DNA from: an uncultured Hyphomicrobiaceae bacterium
GTDB lineage: Bacteria; Pseudomonadota; Alphaproteobacteria; Rhizobiales; CAMYJA01
DNA length: 64,000 nucleotides
Direction of reading: 5' to 3'
Assembly: GCA_947258705.1 (NCBI GenBank)
Contig: CAMYJA010000005.1
Span: 1-64,000, forward strand
Shown: positions 56,142 through 64,000 of the stretch, piece after piece
How positions within the stretch are numbered: the first letter of the stretch is position 1
How the letters are laid out: each line of letters starts with the position of its first letter
The notes under the pieces: generated by a model
Told to the model about the DNA's origin: nothing
The model's database searches: none
The model's input: the letters and a program-made list of their open reading frames with translations, nothing else
Program-made: the position numbers and the translations under genes

Positions 56142-56816
56142 ATGAGCAGCAATCCCGACACACCTATCGAATGGCGGATCAGCAAAGGTCTCATTGATTA
56201 TGATGAGGCTGTGACGGCGATGGAAACCCGCGTTGCGGACATCGCCGCCGGTCAGGCGCCCGAGCTGATCTGGTTGCTGGAACATCCCCCCCTCTATACC
56301 GCCGGCACCAGCGCAAAATCCGGCGACCTCCTCAGCCCGGACCGTTTTCCGGTCCACAAGACCGGGCGCGGTGGTCAATATACCTATCATGGCCCGGGGC
56401 AGCGCGTGGTCTATGTCATGCTCGATCTGAAACGCTTCAACGGCGATGTGCGTGCGTTCGTCTGCGCGCTGGAGGACTGGGTCATGGACACGCTTGCCCA
56501 ATTCAACATTGACGGCGGGCGGCGTGACGGGCGCATCGGCATCTGGGTTGCCCGGCCGGACAAGGGCACGGGGCACGATGACAAGATCGCAGCCCTCGGC
56601 ATCCGCGTGCGCAAATGGATCAGCTATCATGGGCTGGCGATCAATCTTAACCCGAACCTCGAACATTTCTCGGGCATCACCCCATGCGGCATATCCGGCC
56701 ATGGTGTCACCAGCCTTGAGGATCTCGGCCATCCCGTCTCGATGAGCGATCTCGATTTGGCCCTCAAGTCGGTCTTCGAAAGGCGCTTTGCTGCAACGGC
56801 AAGTCTTCGCACATGA
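56142..56816 (+). CDS. lipB: Octanoyl-ACP:protein N-octanoyltransferase
   Basis: This is a 224-residue protein. [23 protein letters not shown] (74-96) is the substrate-binding loop; catalytic Lys148 ([13 protein letters not shown]) and Cys182 ([14 protein letters not shown]) are in place. It moves octanoate from ACP to lipoyl domains for lipoic acid synthesis. The 154-base gap to the divergent DUF2157 gene is its promoter region. Confidence 0.96.
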   Translation: MSSNPDTPIEWRISKGLIDYDEAVTAMETRVADIAAGQAPELIWLLEHPPLYTAGTSAKSGDLLSPDRFPVHKTGRGGQYTYHGPGQRVVYVMLDLKRFNGDVRAFVCALEDWVMDTLAQFNIDGGRRDGRIGIWVARPDKGTGHDDKIAALGIRVRKWISYHGLAINLNPNLEHFSGITPCGISGHGVTSLEDLGHPVSMSDLDLALKSVFERRFAATASLRT

Positions 56817-56879
56817 CTTTTAGCGTCGGATCGACCAGGGCATACTGAATGCCTGCAGTTGAAAAAAACTTCATTTTTG

Positions 56880-56925
56880 GCCCATAGAACAGCCGGAATT
56901 AACCTTATCTTCCGGCTATTGGGCT
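56880..56925 (+). terminator. Hairpin after lipB
   Basis: AGCCGGAA (56891-56898) pairs with TTCCGGCT (56910-56917), extended by GCCCA/TGGGC outside a small internal loop. There is no T-run after the stem, so it may be a stability hairpin rather than a true terminator. Confidence 0.4.
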
Positions 56926-56980
56926 ATGTCTATTGCCCTATTGGTAACGAGTTCAATGTATCGAGTTTAGTAAATCAGAT

Positions 56981-57649
56981 ATGTCTCCCTTCCTCCGCAA
57001 GCCACTCCGCTTAGCCTCAAAAACAATAATGTTGGCGTCATCGACCTGTCTGATAACCGGTCCTGCCTATGCTGCCGACAACATACTGCTTCCATCCTGG
57101 ACCGGACCATATTTCGGTCTCCACGGAAGCCTGAACCAGCGCCAGGTCGATATTCGGAATATCCCTGACGAGGATGATACGGGAGCGATGTATGGCGGTC
57201 ACATCGGCTATAATATCGGCTTGGGACCGGTTGTTCTGGGAATTGAAAGTGAAGCGAATTATAGCGGCTCATCGATCGCGATCACAACCGCCAATGGAAC
57301 CACCGCTACGTTGGACGCGGACTGGACGGGATCCCTGCGAGGCCGCATTGGCCTGCCGATTGGCCCCGCGCTGATATACGCAACAGCCGGCTGGGCGTGG
57401 AGCAATAACACATTGGTGGCCAAATCGGTTCTAGGCACCTCAAAAACCACTGAAACGACAGAAGACGGAATAGTTTACGGATTGGGGGCGGAAACATTTT
57501 TGCTGCCGAATATTTCCGTCCGCGCCGAATTTCTGAGCATTGATTATGGCACCGAAATATTTTCATTCACAAATACCAATGCCGGAACCGAAACAGGCGA
57601 GGCGGCGGACCGCATGTTCCGCCTGGGCATATCCGTTCACCTGAATTAA
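56981..57649 (+). CDS. Outer-membrane beta-barrel protein, Omp25-like porin family
   Basis: This 222-residue protein has a signal peptide (about 1-31, ending AYAADN). Mature strands alternate hydrophobic residues: SWTGPYFGLHGSLNQRQ, GGHIGYNIGLGPVVLGIESE, GSLRGRIGLPIGPALIYATAGWAW, FLLPNISVRAEFLSIDYG, ending in FRLGISVHLN. It is the eight-stranded barrel type common in alphaproteobacteria, with unknown ligand. Confidence 0.88.
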   Translation: MSPFLRKPLRLASKTIMLASSTCLITGPAYAADNILLPSWTGPYFGLHGSLNQRQVDIRNIPDEDDTGAMYGGHIGYNIGLGPVVLGIESEANYSGSSIAITTANGTTATLDADWTGSLRGRIGLPIGPALIYATAGWAWSNNTLVAKSVLGTSKTTETTEDGIVYGLGAETFLLPNISVRAEFLSIDYGTEIFSFTNTNAGTETGEAADRMFRLGISVHLN

Positions 57650-57677
57650 AACCGTCCCGGTCATACCGGTCGGGGTT

Positions 57678-58028
57678 TCAAAAACTTATCCCGAACCTGC
57701 CCAAAACATACGCCATCCCGAGATAAAGCACCGATGTCAGCATGCAGGCGAGAAGAAGCGCCAGCCAGAAGCCGACATCCTGCCGCAACAGCCATGGCAG
57801 CACGAGAAACATCGGCAATGTGGGAATGACAAACCAGAAGGTCGAGGTGGAAAGGGACGAAATCCGTTCAATGTCGGCCGTGTCCCGCCAGAGCCAGATC
57901 ATGGACAATATGGAAATCAGGGGAAGCGACACAATCAACGCGCCCAGGAGCGGACTGCGCCGCGCCACCTCCGAGGCAATGGCGATGATAATCCCCGACA
58001 GGATCACCTTGATGCTGTAATAAAGCAT
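57678..58028 (-). CDS. DUF3147 family membrane protein
   Basis: This 116-residue protein has four helices: YSIKVILSGIIIAIASEVARRSPLLGAL, LISILSMIWLW, FWFVIPTLPMFLVLPWLL and FWLALLLACMLTSVLYLGMAY. This is the DUF3147 pattern, function unknown. Confidence 0.88.
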   Translation of the reverse strand: MLYYSIKVILSGIIIAIASEVARRSPLLGALIVSLPLISILSMIWLWRDTADIERISSLSTSTFWFVIPTLPMFLVLPWLLRQDVGFWLALLLACMLTSVLYLGMAYVLGRFGISF

Positions 58029-58121
58029 GTTTCGAATTCTTTCTGTGTGAACGCGTGAAGCGGAAGACTAGCAGAACGGCCGCAGAAGCATAACAGGCGG
58101 AGTAATGCAAGAATATACGCT

Positions 58122-58418
58122 TCAAAGCGTCGGATGGATTTCAAATCCAGTCTGCGGCTGCACTTCTTCATCATGCAATTCGAGGTCGTCGACATGCGCA
58201 AAGGACGGGCCTTGCCGGCACCGGAAGATCATTTCATCGACGTCCGACACGGCCCCCGACAATAATATCTCGACGCTGCCGTCCCGGCGGTTCCGTACCC
58301 AGCCGTTGAGCCCAAGTCCGAGTGCGCTTTCCTGCGTCCAGCTGCGGTACCAGACCCCTTGCACGCGCCCTCGAACAACCAGCCGGACGCTTTTCAAGTC
58401 ATGGGTTTCGTCTGACAT
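58122..58418 (-). CDS. Acylphosphatase
   Basis: This 98-residue enzyme has [17 protein letters not shown], with the phosphate-binding Arg, and [20 protein letters not shown], with the catalytic Asn, identifying the family. It hydrolyses acyl phosphates. It is a single gene near the LpxQ-like and pccA genes. Confidence 0.93.
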   Translation of the reverse strand: MSDETHDLKSVRLVVRGRVQGVWYRSWTQESALGLGLNGWVRNRRDGSVEILLSGAVSDVDEMIFRCRQGPSFAHVDDLELHDEEVQPQTGFEIHPTL

Positions 58419-58460
58419 GGGAAAAACCTCGCAACATCGGCAACAGGTGCATGCCCGGCC

Positions 58461-59414
58461 CTATGGTTTGGTGGAAGCGTTCCACCGGTAACCGGCGCCT
58501 GCGATGATCTGGTGCGCACCCAGCGTCGTGCCGATCCGGCCGTATTTCGGTTGCCCGCCGCTGCGCCAGCGGTCGAACTGCCGCCACAAATCCCCCACCA
58601 TATTCCAGTTCTTCCATGACTCGTCGCCCGACAGCGCCCCCTTTATCCAGGCGTAGCTGAACTTGTACTCCAGAAAATAGGACATCCGCCCGACCCGAAA
58701 TTCAAGTCCGAACAACATCTGTGCGGCCGGTCCTGCATATTGGTACTCGCTTGTTCTCTGTGCCCTGCCCTCGCCTTTGAAACGCACTTCCGTATGCGGG
58801 ATGGCGAAGCCGGCGCCGAGCCCGGCATAAGGGACAATCCATTGCACCGGACTGCCGAACCGCATCATCCCCGTGGCCAAAAGGACGTTATGGCCATGGG
58901 TGAATTCGAGCCGTGTGAAAATATCCGTCAACAGGATCCTTTTGGGTGCCGGCTTTCCTTTAAGCATCCCCGATGCTTCGACTTCCTCGACCACGGGATA
59001 TCTCAGCTTGCGGCCATGCGCCCCCTTGCCAAGCCTGGCGACCGCCTTGTTGTGCAGGAAATCGATCATGAAACCGAAACGGTTGCCCCACCGCACCGCC
59101 CGAACGCCGCCGTCGATCGGAAAATAGAGAGCGTCGCCATCCCATCCTACTCCCTTCAGATCCAGATCGGTGCCATCGGGTCGCGTCAAACGGACTTTCG
59201 ACCGGTAATAGATGGGATTGCCGATATATCCGGCGACCAGAAGCTCTCCGGCACCATCCGTATCGAGGGCTTGCAGGCGTGCGCGGCCCTCTTTTCCGTC
59301 CTCTGCCGGAGGCACGGCCATGTCATCCGGTCCCGAAACCATTGCAGGGCAAATGAAAACAATAAACATGATGACGGCAAGAAGCGCGGAAGCATGCTCC
59401 CATACGCCTGGCAT
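58461..59414 (-). CDS. LpxQ-like outer-membrane beta-barrel protein
   Basis: This 317-residue protein has a hydrophobic N-terminal signal (about 6-26). The C-terminal half resembles the lipid A oxidase (LpxQ) barrel family: FGFMIDFLHNKAVARL, TRLEFTHGHNVLLATGMMRF, VPYAGLGAGFAIPHTEVRFKG, YQYAGPAAQMLFGLEFRVGRMSYFLEYKFSYAW, ending in HQIIAGAGYRWN. In Rhizobium this enzyme oxidises lipid A glucosamine to 2-aminogluconate; here that is inferred. ATG 59414 has GGAGGGG upstream; the frame is open to 59555. Confidence 0.65.
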   Translation of the reverse strand: MPGVWEHASALLAVIMFIVFICPAMVSGPDDMAVPPAEDGKEGRARLQALDTDGAGELLVAGYIGNPIYYRSKVRLTRPDGTDLDLKGVGWDGDALYFPIDGGVRAVRWGNRFGFMIDFLHNKAVARLGKGAHGRKLRYPVVEEVEASGMLKGKPAPKRILLTDIFTRLEFTHGHNVLLATGMMRFGSPVQWIVPYAGLGAGFAIPHTEVRFKGEGRAQRTSEYQYAGPAAQMLFGLEFRVGRMSYFLEYKFSYAWIKGALSGDESWKNWNMVGDLWRQFDRWRSGGQPKYGRIGTTLGAHQIIAGAGYRWNASTKP

Positions 59415-59555
59415 GGGACGCCAAACCCCTCCGGTCAAATCCGGGGGGAAAATTTCCGTACCGATGCCACGGCTGAGCCCCTGCTCCCGCCCCTTGGTTG
59501 CGCCAGAAGAAAAATTTCGTTTCGGCAATTTTCCGCACCCCCGGTTTAATTGCAC

Positions 59556-61577
59556 CTATTCGAATTCCATGATCACGGCATCGACCGCCAGGCTGTCGCC
59601 CTCGGTCGCGTTTATCTTCGCCACGACACCGTCCTTTTCGGCGTGCAGAACATTTTCCATCTTCATGGCCTCGACGATGCACAAGGTTTCACCCGTCTTG
59701 ACCGCTTGGCCTTCCTTCACGTCGATGCGGACAACCAGTCCGGGCATTGGGCAATGCACGAATTTCGACCTGTCCGGCAAGGCTTTTACCGGCATCAGCG
59801 CCGCCAGTTCCGCTTCCCGTTCGGTATAGACATAGACCGGCAGATGAATGCCGCCATGTGACAGATCGTATCCATTTGAGATCGGGCGCACCTGCACAGC
59901 CTTTTCACTGCCATCCACCGTGCCGAACCACACCGCCATACCCGGCCACCAGTCCGAGGCAACAACCATGCTTGCCCGTGTATCTCCCTTGTCATTCAGA
60001 AGCCTGACCGTCGACGGTTCGCCGAGCCCGCCATCGATGCGGATGTGTAGATCCTGCCCGCCGATGCGCACGACACGGGCCTCGACAAAGCTGACATTCT
60101 GCCCTTTCATTTGCTGGGTGATTTCACGGCGGCGTTCATTGCCGAGATGGTCGAGACAGGCTGCGATGGCGGCCATCGCGTCGCGCTCCTCGTCTGACGG
60201 CGTACGCGGGGAAAAACCGTCCGGATATTCCTCCTCGATAAAGCCTGTCGTCAGCTTGCCGTCGCGCCACCTCTTTCGTTTCATCACATCGGCCAGAAAC
60301 GGTATATTGTGTCCGATGCCGTCGATATAGAATGAATCAAGCGCCTTCGCCATATGATCGATCGCCGCCGCCCGCGTCGGGCCATGCGTGATGAGCTTGG
60401 CGATCATCGGATCGTAATAGATCGAGATATCGCCGCCCTCGCTTACACCCGTATCGTTTCTGATAACGAGGCCATTTTCGTCCACCCCCTCTTCCGGCGG
60501 CTGGTAGCGGACGAGCCGCCCCGTGGAGGGAAGAAAATTACGGTAGGGATCTTCGGCGTAAATACGCGATTCAACCGCCCATCCGTTTAGTTGTATGTCG
60601 CTCTGCCCATATGAAAGTTTTTCACCCGCCGCGACGCGGATCATCTCTTCGACAAGATCGACCCCGGTTACGAGTTCCGTCACCGGATGCTCGACCTGAA
60701 GGCGCGTATTCATTTCAAGGAAATAAAAATTACGGTCCTTGTCGACAATAAACTCAACCGTTCCCGCGCTCTGATAATCCACGGCCTTTGCCAACGCCAC
60801 CGCCTGACTGCCCATGGACTGCCTGGTTTTTTCGTCGAGAAACGGGCTTGGCGCCTCTTCGATGACTTTTTGGTTGCGCCTCTGGATCGAGCATTCCCGT
60901 TCGCCGAGATGGATGCACTTGCCATGCGCATCGGCCAAAACCTGAATTTCGATATGCCGGGGATCGACGATGAATTTCTCGATAAACACCCGGTCATCGC
61001 CAAAACTTGATGCCGCCTCCGACATCGACGCGCGAAACCCTTCGGCCACGTCATCGCGCGTATGGGCGATGCGCATTCCCTTGCCGCCGCCGCCCGCCGA
61101 TGCCTTGATCATCACCGGATAGCCGATTTCGTCGGCGACCTTGATGGCTTGTTTTTCGTCCTTGATGACGCCGGGATTGCCGGGCACCGTATTGACTTTG
61201 GCCTTTGCAGCGAATTTTTTCGACTCGATCTTGTCGCCCATCACCTCGATGGCTTTGACATTCGGCCCGATAAACGCAATTCCCGCTTTTTTCAGCGCCT
61301 TCGCAAACTGCGCATTCTCCGATAAAAATCCATACCCCGGATGCACGGCCTCCGCGCCGGCAGCCTTTGCCGCATTGATGATTTTCTCGATGACCAGATA
61401 AGATTCCGACGCCGGCGCCCCGCCGATATGAACCGCCTCGTCCGCAAGCTCCACATGCATTGCGTCGCGATCCGCGTCCGAATAGACCGCAACCGTGGGA
61501 ATGCCCATTTTTCGCGCCGACTTGAGCACCCGGCAAGCGATCTCGCCACGATTGGCAATCAGTATTTTCTTGAACAT
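59556..61577 (-). CDS. pccA: Propionyl/acetyl-CoA carboxylase alpha subunit (biotin carboxylase + BCCP)
   Basis: This 673-residue protein has the biotin carboxylase domain (1-450) opening with FKKILIANRGEIACRVL. The ATP-grasp loop ASAGGGGKGMRIAH and SIQRRNQKVIEEAPSP follow. A middle BT domain precedes the C-terminal biotinyl domain, with the acceptor Lys639 in EAMKMENV. It carboxylates acyl-CoA with a beta subunit that is not in the window. The start is ATG 61577 with AGGAAA upstream. It is close to the alphaproteobacterial propionyl-CoA carboxylase. Confidence 0.93.
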   Translation of the reverse strand: MFKKILIANRGEIACRVLKSARKMGIPTVAVYSDADRDAMHVELADEAVHIGGAPASESYLVIEKIINAAKAAGAEAVHPGYGFLSENAQFAKALKKAGIAFIGPNVKAIEVMGDKIESKKFAAKAKVNTVPGNPGVIKDEKQAIKVADEIGYPVMIKASAGGGGKGMRIAHTRDDVAEGFRASMSEAASSFGDDRVFIEKFIVDPRHIEIQVLADAHGKCIHLGERECSIQRRNQKVIEEAPSPFLDEKTRQSMGSQAVALAKAVDYQSAGTVEFIVDKDRNFYFLEMNTRLQVEHPVTELVTGVDLVEEMIRVAAGEKLSYGQSDIQLNGWAVESRIYAEDPYRNFLPSTGRLVRYQPPEEGVDENGLVIRNDTGVSEGGDISIYYDPMIAKLITHGPTRAAAIDHMAKALDSFYIDGIGHNIPFLADVMKRKRWRDGKLTTGFIEEEYPDGFSPRTPSDEERDAMAAIAACLDHLGNERRREITQQMKGQNVSFVEARVVRIGGQDLHIRIDGGLGEPSTVRLLNDKGDTRASMVVASDWWPGMAVWFGTVDGSEKAVQVRPISNGYDLSHGGIHLPVYVYTEREAELAALMPVKALPDRSKFVHCPMPGLVVRIDVKEGQAVKTGETLCIVEAMKMENVLHAEKDGVVAKINATEGDSLAVDAVIMEFE

Positions 61578-61794
61578 ATGCAGAGTTTTCCTGGCCCGAA
61601 AATCGAAAACACCTTGAGAAAATATAGACAGTAATAAACGCAATAGGATCGCGGGTAAACTCTACCCGGAATTCCTTGCCGGCGGCAAATCATGTCTGCC
61701 TGGCGGGCGCGGAAAGGTCGTTGACCGGTGCAGAGTACGGTCAAATTGACACATGAGCTAAAGCGCCCGGGCGCAATCAGTGGCCATAAGGACA

Positions 61795-61825
61795 AACGGC
61801 CCGGAACAGATTGTTCCAGGCCGTT
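61795..61825 (-). terminator. Rho-independent terminator, minus strand
   Basis: AACGGCC-C-GGAACA (61795-61808) and TGTTCC-A-GGCCGTT (61812-61825) form a 13-pair stem with one mismatch and a 3-base loop. On the minus strand TTTGTCC follows. It terminates the gene ending at 61853. Confidence 0.75.
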
Positions 61826-61852
61826 CAAATTCGCGATAAATCTGATTCGAAA

Positions 61853-62848
61853 TCAGGCGACGTCTGTAAGAAGGGGCTGCAGCGAGGGGTGGATTTTTGG
61901 TGACTCGGCGCGAATAAACGCAAGAAGCGCCTTTTCGTTTTCACCGGTTTCTCCATCCCGCATGATGCGGTCGATCAGCCAATCGGCTTCATCCTCGTCG
62001 ATCGCCTCTGCCGTAATGATATTGATCTTTTCGCGCTCGAGACGGGCGAGCATACTTTCCTCGAGCGACTGTTCTGAATAGGCGTTCCAGACCGATTTTA
62101 ATCCGCCCGACACCATCTTCGAGATAAAGCCGGATGAGCTCTCATGCTCTTCACGCCATGTTTCGCGCTTGAGAGCTTCCTCGCGTGGCGGAACACGATA
62201 ACCCGAAGTGCACATAACGTAATTGGCGATCGCTTTGGAAAAAAGGTCGCTCCAGTCAGGATCGTTTTCGGCTTCCGACGTCATTTCGTTGATGTCGAAG
62301 AGAACCTCGGCCTCCTGCCTTGTAATGCCCATATTTTCATCGCCCCCGAACGCATATAGAATGCGCCGCAACAGGTAGACTTCAGCCTCGCTGACAACGC
62401 CTTTGACCAGCTCCATGCCGTCGCGCAACGGACCCTCGCCGTCAACCACCGCGAGTTTCACCTGTGCAAGCGCGAACTTGACCAGGCTCGTCGGCGACCA
62501 GCGGGATTTGTCGAGAACCTGAACGAGAAGTTCGATACCGCGGTTTGTCTGGACCCTGCCGTCATGCTCCAGACACGACATCAGCCAGTCGGCATTTTCG
62601 ACCGTGATATAACCGCGTGGCTCTGATTGTTCTATGATGAATTCGCACAGGACATCATTATAAAAATCCTGCCAGGACGAGTCCTGAACGGTGTTTTGAG
62701 TGTCGAGATCGATGATATCTTCAGCAAGTTCTTTGGTGATGACACCATCGCCGCTAAATGTCTGCTCTCTCAAAGCACTGACATCAGCCGCCGTAATTAC
62801 ACCGCTCAGACCGATGGCATCCAGCGATACAGACCCGATTTCACTCAT
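61853..62848 (-). CDS. Hypothetical protein with internally duplicated domain
   Basis: This 331-residue acidic, helical protein is probably cytosolic. Two halves share a pattern: GVITAADVSALREQTFS…DSSWQDFYNDVLCEFI…PRGYITVENADWLM and GVVSEAEVYLLRRILYA…DPDWSDLFSKAIANYVM…ITAEAIDEDEADWLI. The alternating D/E sites recall EF-hand-like helix pairs but no true EF loop is seen. I recall it as a conserved alphaproteobacterial hypothetical protein. The start is ATG 62848 rather than the upstream in-frame ATG at 62875. Confidence 0.8.
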   Translation of the reverse strand: MSEIGSVSLDAIGLSGVITAADVSALREQTFSGDGVITKELAEDIIDLDTQNTVQDSSWQDFYNDVLCEFIIEQSEPRGYITVENADWLMSCLEHDGRVQTNRGIELLVQVLDKSRWSPTSLVKFALAQVKLAVVDGEGPLRDGMELVKGVVSEAEVYLLRRILYAFGGDENMGITRQEAEVLFDINEMTSEAENDPDWSDLFSKAIANYVMCTSGYRVPPREEALKRETWREEHESSSGFISKMVSGGLKSVWNAYSEQSLEESMLARLEREKINIITAEAIDEDEADWLIDRIMRDGETGENEKALLAFIRAESPKIHPSLQPLLTDVA

Positions 62849-62973
62849 ACTTACCCCACTCACAACGCATTTCAAGATGGGGGAAGCCTAGTCCGTTAAC
62901 CTAAATATTTCACTAATGTGCGGGCAAGGGGGAACGAAAAAGGGTGAAAGGGAGAAAGGGACAACGGGTCGGA

Positions 62974-63669
62974 TCAGAATTCATAATTGAAATATGAGAT
63001 TTCACGTTCATACCAGCCTTCGATCAGTGCCCGTGACCGATCCGAGTAAAACTCCCTGTAACCGCGCGAAACCTTATCGGCTTTCGTGACATTGGCCTGG
63101 GCGAGCGAAATTCTTCCCTCAAGATTGATGGCCGCCATCGCATGCTCGAAATCATGCGCAAGGTTTTCATATGTCCCGACATAATCGAGGATTATTTCAT
63201 CGTCCACCGAATAGAGGTCGAAATTGCTCACATAGGCCTTTTTGTAGTTTCTGTTGAACCGGTCAAAGCTCATGGGCGGTTTTTTATGGCGCGTCTTGTA
63301 TCGGTACCAGGAAACCTGCCGGTCCCATGGATTGCGTTCGAATGAAAATTTGTAATAGCTCGACCAGATTTCCTCACCCACATACGAGCGGACCCGCCAG
63401 GCAGGCATATGTTCATAATATCCCACCGAAGGATGGTAGTGCCGTTCCGGCCGGCCAAGCATCCGCTTCAAAAAGGGCCGCTTGGGCACCAACGGATGCT
63501 CAAGCCGGTAATTCTGGCCGGGCTTCGCCCGCATGGCCTCGAGATCGGCCCGCGTAGGCGTTATAATGTCATCCGGACCGCAAATTTCCGACAACGCGAT
63601 TTCGATGCTCGAACTCGCTGTTTTCCTGGTCTTGATGTAGATGAATTTGTGTTCGTGGCTCAATATCAT
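62974..63669 (-). CDS. Sulfotransferase family 2-like protein
   Basis: This 231-residue protein has FIYIKTRKTASSSIEIAL, a PAPS 5'-phosphosulfate-binding loop, at the N-terminus. KFSFERNPWDRQVSWYRY, a 3'-phosphate-binding motif, follows. It may sulfate a glycan or lipid. It is a single gene, with unclear partners. Confidence 0.85.
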   Translation of the reverse strand: MILSHEHKFIYIKTRKTASSSIEIALSEICGPDDIITPTRADLEAMRAKPGQNYRLEHPLVPKRPFLKRMLGRPERHYHPSVGYYEHMPAWRVRSYVGEEIWSSYYKFSFERNPWDRQVSWYRYKTRHKKPPMSFDRFNRNYKKAYVSNFDLYSVDDEIILDYVGTYENLAHDFEHAMAAINLEGRISLAQANVTKADKVSRGYREFYSDRSRALIEGWYEREISYFNYEF

Positions 63670-63735
63670 GCCTAGCCTGATACCATATCACCGGCACAAA
63701 CCCCAGAGCCTATCTGGCAGGTTTTCCGAACAATA

Positions 63736-64000
63736 TCAGTTCGGTACACCTCGCGACGCCATTGCCGCATCGGGACGGCGCCCGTCTCCGTTAGTCGTGA
63801 ATGTAAGGAGTGCCGAACGGACATCTGCCTGATCGCGGATGATCAACCGCGCGGAACGGTCCGAGCCGCGGTCGACGGCAAAAAGGTTGACCACGATATT
63901 GAACATGGGATCGGACGGACGGAGATTGTTTTCGACCTCAAATCCTTTCGAGGAGAAGAGCGTCTCAAAATATTCCTGCAGAATCTCGGCGGGATCCTCG
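63736..64000 (-). CDS. 3' part of an unidentified protein, truncated by the window edge
   Basis: On the minus strand an open frame enters at 64000 and ends at TGA 63738-63736. It reads EDPAEILQEYFETLFSSKGF, NNLRPSDPMFNIVVNLFAVD, SARLIIRDQADVRSALLTF and a final RPDAAMASRGVPN. About 87 residues are visible and no family is recognised. The start lies beyond the window. Confidence 0.6.
   Translation of the reverse strand, partial: EDPAEILQEYFETLFSSKGFEVENNLRPSDPMFNIVVNLFAVDRGSDRSARLIIRDQADVRSALLTFTTNGDGRRPDAAMASRGVPN

Noticed and set aside
56142..56732. Antisense frame across lipB
   Set aside because: It is a codon-bias shadow of lipB.

Overview
The window reads as chromosomal DNA of an alphaproteobacterium, probably near the Hyphomicrobiales/Rhizobiales-type lineages. 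Pointers are a tRNA-His without an encoded G-1 and with A73, a LexA box of the GTTC-N7-GTTC type, the small Usg protein, a NUDIX / DUF6111 / CCA-transferase string, a long B12-dependent ribonucleotide reductase, a phasin, and PccA and DinB of alphaproteobacterial type. No prophage, intact insertion sequence, CRISPR array or rRNA was seen. Most genes are housekeeping or core metabolic genes in short operons; accessory sequence is limited to repeats and intergenic stretches.

Layout. 1-4.4 kb: an exported methyltransferase-like protein, then a large receptor in which a type 1 periplasmic-binding domain is joined to a complete pentameric ligand-gated ion channel module; a repeat-rich 1 kb gap follows. 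4.4-9.4 kb: nrdJ, a frameshifted small gene and a repeat-bearing gap. 9.4-14 kb: a CinA/MoaB-fold protein (minus strand), then sfsA-ampG-map-radC. 14.1-18 kb: a TtrS/TtrR-like two-component system followed by an exported DsrE-fold protein and an exported thioredoxin, suggesting a sulfur-compound response. 18-22.9 kb: a NodF/NodE-like ACP and ketosynthase pair with a cyclophilin-like protein in the same frame just after the ketosynthase stop; divergently fadD and a MerR regulator. 22.9-28.1 kb: folK, a LabA-type NYN protein, a type 5 uracil-DNA glycosylase, and an operon mtnP-apt-mtnA-class II aldolase that looks like the methylthioadenosine DHAP shunt. 28.3-33 kb: petABC (cytochrome bc1) divergent from trmL-hemF, with an FNR/FixK-like site between them. 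33-37.3 kb: usg, a small membrane protein, an IalB-like protein, the CCA-adding enzyme, DUF6111 and a NUDIX hydrolase. 37.3-42.2 kb: a ferric-iron ABC permease and binding protein with a Fur-like palindrome upstream, then a PAS histidine kinase. 42.4-49.6 kb: phasin, tRNA-His, a CDF transporter, an SGNH hydrolase-like protein, DUF2269, ssb with a LexA box, and a pentapeptide-repeat membrane protein. 49.6-56 kb: uvrA-dinB, a small exported Cys protein, and the DUF2157/GDYXXLXY pair. 56-64 kb: lipB, an outer-membrane beta-barrel, DUF3147, acylphosphatase, an LpxQ-like barrel, pccA, a duplicated-domain hypothetical protein, a sulfotransferase-like protein and the 3' end of an unidentified gene.

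The most unusual item is the receptor-channel at 1064-3406. It pairs a leucine/isoleucine/valine-binding-protein-like sensor, the fold also used as the outer domain of animal ionotropic glutamate receptors, with a Pro-loop receptor extracellular domain and four membrane helices. Its M2 aligns with a glutamate at the -2' position, so a cation-selective, small-molecule-gated channel is a reasonable inference. The methylthioadenosine operon, the sulfur-response cluster, the in-frame ketosynthase/cyclophilin-like junction and several long perfect inverted repeats are further points for follow-up. All assignments come from reading the sequence and recalling families; no database search was run.
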